Assembly (NCBI GenBank): GCA_030694935.1
Contig: JAUYUA010000047.1
Span: 1-56,038, forward strand
Direction: 5' to 3'
Origin: Lutibacter sp.
GTDB taxonomy: Bacteria > Bacteroidota > Bacteroidia > Flavobacteriales > Flavobacteriaceae
Length of the DNA: 56,038 nt
Shown: piece by piece, positions 50,722-56,038 of the stretch
Position numbering within the stretch: position 1 is the stretch's first letter
How the letters are laid out: each line of letters starts with the position of its first letter
Notes under the pieces: generated by a model
Told to the model about the DNA's origin: nothing
Databases searched by the model: none
What the model saw: the letters and a program-made list of their open reading frames with translations, nothing else
Program-made: the position numbers and the translations under genes

Positions 50722-51861
50722 ATGGATTTTAATTTAACCGAAGAACAGATAATGATACGCGATGCCGCTCGCGATTTTGCGCAAACTGAGCTTTTGCCTG
50801 GGGTGATTGAACGCGATGAAAAACAACAATTTCCTGCCGAACAAATAAAAAAAATGGGGGAACTTGGGTTTTTGGGAATGATGGTTGATCCAATGTATGG
50901 CGGAAGCGGATTGGATACGGTATCTTATGTTTTGGCGATGGAAGAAATTTCAAAGATCGACGCGTCGGCTTCCGTAGTGATGTCGGTAAATAATTCTTTG
51001 GTTTGCTGGGGATTGGAAACTTTTGGGACAGAAGCGCAAAAACAAAAATATTTGGTGCCGTTAGCAACCGGCGAAATTATCGGCGCTTTTTGTTTGAGTG
51101 AGCCTGAAGCCGGTTCTGATGCCACTTCACAGCACACAACAGCTATTGATAAAGGAGATTATTATTTGTTAAACGGCACAAAAAACTGGATTACCAACGG
51201 AAGTACCGCAAGCGTTTATATTGTAATTGCCCAAACGGATGTCGCCAAAGGACATAAGGGAATCAATGCTTTAATTGTTGAAAAAGGATTGCCAGGTTTT
51301 GCGGTGGGAAATAAAGAAAATAAATTAGGGATTCGTGGATCCGACACGCATTCTTTAATGTTTACTGATGTAAAAGTTCCCAAAGAAAACAGGATTGGTG
51401 AAGACGGATTCGGATTTAAATTTGCGATGAAAACCCTTGCAGGCGGAAGAATAGGAATTGCCGCTCAAGCATTGGGAATCGCTTCCGGAGCTTATGAATT
51501 GGCTTTAAAATACGCTAAAGAACGCAAAACTTTCGGAAAAGAAATTAGCCAGCACCAAGCCATTGCCTTTAAATTGGCCGATATGGCCACTTCCATTGAA
51601 GCTTCAAGACATTTGTGCATAAAAGCTGCCTGGGAAAAAGACCAGCACTTAAATTACGATTTAAGTGGCGCGATGGCAAAATTATATGCCGCAGATACCG
51701 CCATGAACGTGACTGTTGAAGCCGTTCAAATACACGGGGGTTACGGTTTTGTAAAAGAATACCATGTGGAACGTTTAATGCGCGACGCCAAGATTACCCA
51801 AATATATGAGGGAACTTCTGAAATTCAAAAAATCGTGATTTCAAGAGCGATATTAAGTTAA
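50722..51861 (+). CDS. Acyl-CoA dehydrogenase (short-chain type)
   Basis: 379 aa, FAD-dependent first step of fatty-acid beta-oxidation. N-terminal helical domain (MDFNLTEEQIMIRDAARDFAQ), middle beta domain with the signature GAFCLSEPEAGSDATSQHTT, NWITNGSTASVYIVIAQT, and the C-terminal helical domain with KERKTFGKEISQHQAIAF, IHGGYGFVKEYHVERLMRDAKI and the catalytic base Glu363 in IYEGTSEIQ. The Glu position is that of short- and medium-chain acyl-CoA dehydrogenases. Single gene with its own terminator. Confidence 0.93.
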   Translation: MDFNLTEEQIMIRDAARDFAQTELLPGVIERDEKQQFPAEQIKKMGELGFLGMMVDPMYGGSGLDTVSYVLAMEEISKIDASASVVMSVNNSLVCWGLETFGTEAQKQKYLVPLATGEIIGAFCLSEPEAGSDATSQHTTAIDKGDYYLLNGTKNWITNGSTASVYIVIAQTDVAKGHKGINALIVEKGLPGFAVGNKENKLGIRGSDTHSLMFTDVKVPKENRIGEDGFGFKFAMKTLAGGRIGIAAQALGIASGAYELALKYAKERKTFGKEISQHQAIAFKLADMATSIEASRHLCIKAAWEKDQHLNYDLSGAMAKLYAADTAMNVTVEAVQIHGGYGFVKEYHVERLMRDAKITQIYEGTSEIQKIVISRAILS

Positions 51862-51882
51862 TCCTATCCCCAGCCCTTTCCG

Positions 51883-51900
51883 TCCCGATAGCTATCGGGA
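51883..51900. repeat. Palindrome TCCCGATAGCTATCGGGA nested in another repeat
   Basis: Same palindrome core as at 2921-2940. Flanks CCCTTTC and GAAAGGG form an outer inverted pair, as if the palindrome had entered a hairpin repeat. Confidence 0.7.
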
Positions 51901-51984
51901 GAAAGGGAGTTTGATTTGAGATTAGAATTATATTTCAAAAAAAACTTTTAGAACGGACAGTTCGCGACCTGTCCCTACAAAAAC

Positions 51985-52022
51985 AAAAAAACCCGTGAAG
52001 CTTGAGCTTCACGGGTTTTTTT
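51985..52022. terminator. Bidirectional intrinsic terminator
   Basis: 17-bp perfect stem with core CCCGTGAAGC/GCTTCACGGG, TTGA loop, A and T runs on both sides. Lies between convergent acyl-CoA dehydrogenase and TlpA genes. Confidence 0.9.
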
Positions 52023-52041
52023 GTTTAAAAATATCAGGATC

Positions 52042-53052
52042 TTAAATTCCCAATTCTGTAAATAATTCTTTTAATTTTGGATCAGATGGCCTTGCAGCAT
52101 CAGCGTCAACAATATTCCCTGCCGGATCAATTAAAATAAATCGAGGAATCGCATTGATGCCATAATCTAAAATAAACTGAGATTCAAAATTATTGTCGGC
52201 ATACAATTGCATACCTCCCAATTGCTCGGATGCAACCATTTTTTTCCAGGTTTCATAAGCTTCTGGCTTGTCAACAGAAATACTTACAATCTCAATATTT
52301 TTGCCTTCATATTCTTTTTCCAATGTTTTTAAAAACGGAATTTCGGCTTTACAAGGCGCACACCAAGTTGCCCAAATATCCAAATACACATATTTCCCTT
52401 TTAAATCGGCCAATGATGTTTTTCCGCCTTTAAAATTTTCATAGTTTACAAATACAGGTGATGCTTTTCCTTTTGCCAAACGGGTTAAGGTTTCATGCAT
52501 AGCTTCATAATTGGATTCAATATAACCAAAAAACATTTCATCGTTTCTTGCATCCATAACAACAATAAGAGAATCTAAATTTTGAGCCTTGTCTTTATAG
52601 CCTTGCAATTCTAATTTTGCTGCGGCAAGCTTAGCGTCAAAACCAGCTTTATCCAATGTAAAGTAGGTCTTAGGATTTGCGTTGTCGCTCATATAAAAGC
52701 CTCGTTTATTTTCCATGAAATTATTGGTTTCTGAGCCTTCTCCTTTATACAAAACACCATCCGACAATCTTTCTCCTTTAAATTCCAAGTTTAAATCGTA
52801 GCCATTTTTAAGAAATAAGGTAATTCTGTCGTCACCATTGGAAATCGCATGAACGCCATCGGTAACTTTTAAAGTATCAGAAAATGTGCCGTCAGCATTT
52901 ACAGAAATTTCCTTTGTGAAATCTCTTCCCTGCACGGTTAATTTTTCAGTTCCGGGAGTTTTTAGTTTTCCAGATAAAGTAACGTAATCCTTTGGTTCCG
53001 ATTTACAAGACATTATTGCAATCACTGCAAAAAGCAAAATTATTTTTTTCAT
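52042..53052 (-). CDS. DUF4369-TlpA thiol:disulfide lipoprotein
   Basis: 336 aa. Lipoprotein signal MKKIILLFAVIAIMSCKS. DUF4369-type beta domain (about 22-110, YVTLSGKLKTPGTEKLTVQG), helical linker, then a TlpA-like thioredoxin domain (about 200-336): FVNYENFKGGKTSLADLKGK, YVYLDIWATWCAPCKAEIPF (active site CAPC), EIVSISVDKPEAYETWKKM and NAIPRFILIDPAGNIVDADA. It works in the periplasm or at a membrane surface as a thiol-disulfide oxidoreductase. The upstream paralogue (18 bp away) shares the same layout but not the cysteines. Confidence 0.92.
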   Translation of the reverse strand: MKKIILLFAVIAIMSCKSEPKDYVTLSGKLKTPGTEKLTVQGRDFTKEISVNADGTFSDTLKVTDGVHAISNGDDRITLFLKNGYDLNLEFKGERLSDGVLYKGEGSETNNFMENKRGFYMSDNANPKTYFTLDKAGFDAKLAAAKLELQGYKDKAQNLDSLIVVMDARNDEMFFGYIESNYEAMHETLTRLAKGKASPVFVNYENFKGGKTSLADLKGKYVYLDIWATWCAPCKAEIPFLKTLEKEYEGKNIEIVSISVDKPEAYETWKKMVASEQLGGMQLYADNNFESQFILDYGINAIPRFILIDPAGNIVDADAARPSDPKLKELFTELGI

Positions 53053-53070
53053 TATGTTATAAATTATTGT

Positions 53071-54447
53071 TTAAATATTAAGTTCACTAAAAGTTCTTTT
53101 TAATTTGCTGCTCGACGGTCTCGGCGCATTTGAATTTACAATATTTCCTGCTGGATCAATTAAAATATAGCGAGGCGTCATTTTAATAAAATATTCCTGA
53201 ATAAAACTTGATTCCATGTCTTTATCAGCCAACAAATGAATTCCTGCAAATTTATTTTCAGCAATCACGCTTTTCCATTTGTCAATATCTGCCGCCCTGT
53301 CAACAGAAATACTTACAAATTTAATTTTTTTGCCTTTGTATTGCGTTTCAAGTTCCTTTAAAAAATTCATTTCTCTTGGGTTTGGACTTGACCACGTTGC
53401 CCAAACATTGATAAAAACATAGTTGCCTTTTAAATCATCCAAAGAAGTTTTTCCGCCAGCATAATTTTCATAATTTTTAAATTTTGGGGAAGGTTGACCT
53501 TTGGCGACCGTTTTAAATTTATTGTAACTTTCTGTAATTTCCTTTTTATGCGCCTCATTTGTGGAAGACGCCATAAATTGTTTGTAAAGCCCTTCTAAAT
53601 CTTCTGAATACGTAAACGCATATTTAACACGCTCATAAATCAAATCATTTTTCATGGTCGGTTTTTCCAATGCGCCCACAACTTGAATAAAAGCGATGTC
53701 ACTGTCAATTTGCTTTTCACGAGACAAATTTCCCGCTTCTTTTCTGTAATGATTGGTTACCAAAGTTCTGTAATCTGGCGAGAATAAAAAATCTTCCTCA
53801 TTGTCATAAGTAACCGCTTCCAACTCTTTTAAAAATCCTTCAGAAGTTTTAAAATCGGGCTTTTGCGCATAATGGCTGTGAAAAATTTGATAATTGTTAA
53901 GCCTTGTTAAATAGGTATAATTGAGATTTCGCTTTTCTTTTGCCTTAAAATCATCATCAATCCCTTTACTGTCCGAAACCAATTTTTCCAAAGTGCTTTT
54001 TATTTCTTTCACTTTTGAAACATAAGGAGCCTCGTCCAACTTGTAAATTTCATTGTTTTCACCCAAAAGGTTTTTTTCCGTTTTTTGTTTTCCGAATAAA
54101 TAATTACTTATTTCTGAACCCTTTCCGGAGAAAACTAAGGTATTGTCAAAATCATCCGCATTAAAATTAATGATCAAATTACTGCCTGGAGTGACAAAAA
54201 TTTCTGCCCTGTTTCTGCCATATTGAAAAGTGTAATTGCCAGTTTCAATAAACAAAGTGTCCAAAAATTTTCCATCTTTAGAAACCTGAATGGTTTCATT
54301 AAATTCTAAATTATTGGGCTTTCTAAAGGTAATTTCACCACCTCTGTTGTTGGTGATTTCCCCGGAAATAATAGTGAAGTCGGCCTCTTTATCACTTTTA
54401 CATGACAATATTGTAACGGCGGCTATCAATAACCATATTTTTTTCAT
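53071..54447 (-). CDS. DUF4369-TlpA-like lipoprotein lacking the redox cysteines
   Basis: 458 aa from ATG at 54447; an upstream ATG at 54492 would lie before the probable -7 box (54479-54486) and is rejected. Lipoprotein signal MKKIWLLIAAVTILSCKS. DUF4369-type domain (about 22-115), a long helical middle (about 120-320), then a thioredoxin fold (FKNYENYAGGKTSLDDLKGN, YVFINVWATWSSPNPREMNF). Where its neighbour has CAPC this protein has SSPN, so it cannot do dithiol chemistry. The cis-Pro loop (MTPRYILIDPAGNIV) is kept. A structural, binding or chaperone role is likely. It is in an operon with the active paralogue. Confidence 0.88.
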   Translation of the reverse strand: MKKIWLLIAAVTILSCKSDKEADFTIISGEITNNRGGEITFRKPNNLEFNETIQVSKDGKFLDTLFIETGNYTFQYGRNRAEIFVTPGSNLIINFNADDFDNTLVFSGKGSEISNYLFGKQKTEKNLLGENNEIYKLDEAPYVSKVKEIKSTLEKLVSDSKGIDDDFKAKEKRNLNYTYLTRLNNYQIFHSHYAQKPDFKTSEGFLKELEAVTYDNEEDFLFSPDYRTLVTNHYRKEAGNLSREKQIDSDIAFIQVVGALEKPTMKNDLIYERVKYAFTYSEDLEGLYKQFMASSTNEAHKKEITESYNKFKTVAKGQPSPKFKNYENYAGGKTSLDDLKGNYVFINVWATWSSPNPREMNFLKELETQYKGKKIKFVSISVDRAADIDKWKSVIAENKFAGIHLLADKDMESSFIQEYFIKMTPRYILIDPAGNIVNSNAPRPSSSKLKRTFSELNI

Positions 54448-54478
54448 ATTTGATGCTGTTTTTTTGTTAAATAATGCG

Positions 54479-54486
54479 CAAATATA
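54479..54486 (-). promoter_or_regulatory. Putative -7 box for the TlpA pair
   Basis: CAAATATA on the plus strand, TATATTTG on the gene strand, 32 bp before the ATG at 54447. Confidence 0.45.
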
Positions 54487-54583
54487 AAACATATTGCATC
54501 ATAAATAATTTATAATATTACTTTAACAAATTATTTGCATATTGTGCTAAGAATGCGGAATTTTGATGCACCAAAACACCACC

Positions 54584-56038
54584 ATGAACAACCTACATGA
54601 AATCAATTCAAAACCATTGGATTTTACTGCGGTAAGCGAACTAATTTTTACTGAAAAAAAGTTAAAGCTTTCTGCTGAAGCCATTGAAAAAATTGAGAAT
54701 TGCCGCTTGTATTTAGATAAAAAACTCGAAAAACATGCGGCGCCCATTTACGGCATCAACACTGGATTTGGTTCTTTGTGCAATGTGAAAATAGACAATA
54801 ACAATTTACATCAACTGCAGGAAAATTTGGTGATGAGCCACGCTTGCGGCACAGGAAGAAAGGTTGAAAAGCATATCGTTAGGCTGATGCTTTTATTGAA
54901 AATTCAGTCGTTAAGTTACGGCCATTCGGGCGTTCAGCGGGAAACTGTGGAGCGATTGATCGATTTTTACAACCACAATATTATTCCGGTGGTTTTTGAG
55001 CAAGGCTCGTTGGGCGCGTCAGGTGATTTGGCACCTTTGGCCCATTTATCATTGCCGTTAATTGGCAAAGGCGAAGTGTATTTTAACGATGAAATTGTGG
55101 CGAGCGAGGTTGTTTTAAAAAAGTTTAACTGGAACAAAATCGAATTGAAATCGAAAGAAGGACTGGCATTGTTGAACGGCACGCAATTTATGAGTGCTTA
55201 CGGCGTTCATTTAATTCTGAAATCATTTAAACTTTCTTATCTGGCCGATTTGATTGGCGCGCTTTCTTTGGATGCTTTCGACGGAAGAATCGAACCTTTT
55301 AATGAATTGATCCATTTTATCAGGCCTCATAACGGACAAATAAAAACAGCGCAACGCATTAAAGATTTTTTGGAAGACAGTGAAATAATTTCGCAACATA
55401 AAGAACACGTGCAAGATCCATATTCATTCAGGTGTATGCCGCAAGTGCACGGCGCCAGTAAAGACGCCTTAAACTATTGTAAAAAAGTGTTCGCTACGGA
55501 GATCAATTCGGTGACCGACAATCCCAACATTTTTGTTGCATCTGACGATATCATTTCAGGAGGAAATTTTCATGGACAGCCTTTGGCATTGGCTTTTGAT
55601 TTTATGGGAATCGCTATGGCAGAGCTTGGAAGCATATCAGAAAGAAGAACTTTTCAATTGATTTCCGGACAAAGGAATTTACCGCCTTTTTTGGTGAAAA
55701 ATCCGGGATTGAACAGCGGGTTGATGATTCCCCAATACACCGCCGCAAGCATCGCCAGCCAAAACAAACAATTGGCAACGCCGGCATCAGTAGATTCTAT
55801 TGTTTCGAGCAACGGACAAGAAGATCACGTGAGTATGGGTGCGAATGGCGCCACAAAAACAAAACAAATTGTTGACAATATAGAAACTATTTTGGCCATT
55901 GAACTGCTTAATGCTTCGCAGGCTTTGTATTTTAGAAATCCGCTAAAAAGCTCCGAATTTCTAGAATCGTTTTTGGAAATATACAGAAGTGAAGTTCCTT
56001 TTATTGAAAACGACATCATTTTAAGCACAGAAATTAAT
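54584..56038 (+). CDS. hutH: Histidine ammonia-lyase, C-terminus cut by window end
   Basis: 485 codons from ATG 54584 to the last base; the family is about 500 residues, so only the last few are missing. An in-frame ATG at 54566 would add MHQNTT. Removes ammonia from histidine to give urocanate, the first step of histidine breakdown. The Ala145-Ser146-Gly147 triad in GSLGASGDLAPLAHL forms the MIO cofactor. Other marks are YGINTGFGSLCN, NGTQFMSAYGV, QDPYSFRCMPQVHGASKDAL and NGQEDHVSMGANGA. Phenylalanine or tyrosine lyases share this fold; histidine is favoured by the overall pattern. Divergent from the TlpA pair. Confidence 0.93.
   Translation, partial: MNNLHEINSKPLDFTAVSELIFTEKKLKLSAEAIEKIENCRLYLDKKLEKHAAPIYGINTGFGSLCNVKIDNNNLHQLQENLVMSHACGTGRKVEKHIVRLMLLLKIQSLSYGHSGVQRETVERLIDFYNHNIIPVVFEQGSLGASGDLAPLAHLSLPLIGKGEVYFNDEIVASEVVLKKFNWNKIELKSKEGLALLNGTQFMSAYGVHLILKSFKLSYLADLIGALSLDAFDGRIEPFNELIHFIRPHNGQIKTAQRIKDFLEDSEIISQHKEHVQDPYSFRCMPQVHGASKDALNYCKKVFATEINSVTDNPNIFVASDDIISGGNFHGQPLALAFDFMGIAMAELGSISERRTFQLISGQRNLPPFLVKNPGLNSGLMIPQYTAASIASQNKQLATPASVDSIVSSNGQEDHVSMGANGATKTKQIVDNIETILAIELLNASQALYFRNPLKSSEFLESFLEIYRSEVPFIENDIILSTEIN

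Overview
The window looks like a chromosomal segment of a Flavobacteriia/Flavobacteriaceae bacterium (Bacteroidota). The grounds are AT-rich DNA with many TAnnTTTG-type promoter -7 boxes, the gliding-motility genes gldF and gldG, PIG-L, DUF2911 and DUF4369-TlpA families, a 63-bp coiled-coil repeat protein of the PAS type, and an abundance of short GC-rich palindromic repeats between and inside genes. Species cannot be named from the sequence.

Layout. 1-1.8 kb: the N-terminal part of a PAS protein with a long 21-residue tandem repeat, and an AraC-type regulator. 2.3-3.5 kb: a small secreted protein and a repeat-rich spacer with two copies of a 170-bp palindromic element. 3.5-8.1 kb: pyrG, yidC and two tandem paralogous small proteins. 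8.4-15.7 kb: purC and phoH (minus strand), then an S-adenosylmethionine hydrolase-like gene, a monooxygenase-like gene, gldF-gldG and a pair of DUF2911 genes. 16.2-20.9 kb (minus): a truncated BRO-N gene, then a PIG-L deacetylase / 34-aa membrane peptide / sodium:solute symporter operon. 21.2-24.5 kb: a GntR-slipin pair and two thioredoxin-fold genes. 24.9-31 kb: dnaN, an ACP phosphodiesterase-like gene, gamma-glutamyltransferase, an ORF6N pseudogene, DUF1697 and a THUMP-like methyltransferase.

31-37.2 kb is an NAD-dependent formate dehydrogenase locus: a NuoE/NuoF-like diaphorase subunit, a molybdopterin catalytic subunit and fdhD. It is riddled with dispersed repeats. Two palindromic repeats lie in frame inside the diaphorase gene. 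A GxxExxY gene (PD-(D/E)XK nuclease fold) framed by inverted arrays of 10-bp units separates the two dehydrogenase subunit genes. 37.2-41.5 kb is a poorly conserved region: a candidate structured non-coding RNA with its own promoter and terminator, three small membrane proteins or peptides, an NlpC/P60 peptidase, a J-domain/KTSC protein, and a decayed tyrosine integrase beside the 3' end of tRNA-Val, suggesting an old integration hotspot.

41.6-46 kb (minus): a secreted duplicated-domain protein and an exbB-exbD-tonB-folC operon. 46-50.3 kb (minus): glutamate-type dehydrogenase followed by two NhaD antiporter paralogues. 50.7-56 kb: an acyl-CoA dehydrogenase, two DUF4369-TlpA lipoproteins (one without its redox cysteines) and the start of hutH, cut by the window end.

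The most interesting theme is the load of small palindromic repeats that nest in one another and enter genes. One causes a frameshift (ORF6N), two are tolerated in frame (formate dehydrogenase), and one family is associated with the GxxExxY gene. The second notable item is the unassigned 255-nt RNA candidate near 37.7 kb. All functional calls come from reading the sequence; no database search was run.
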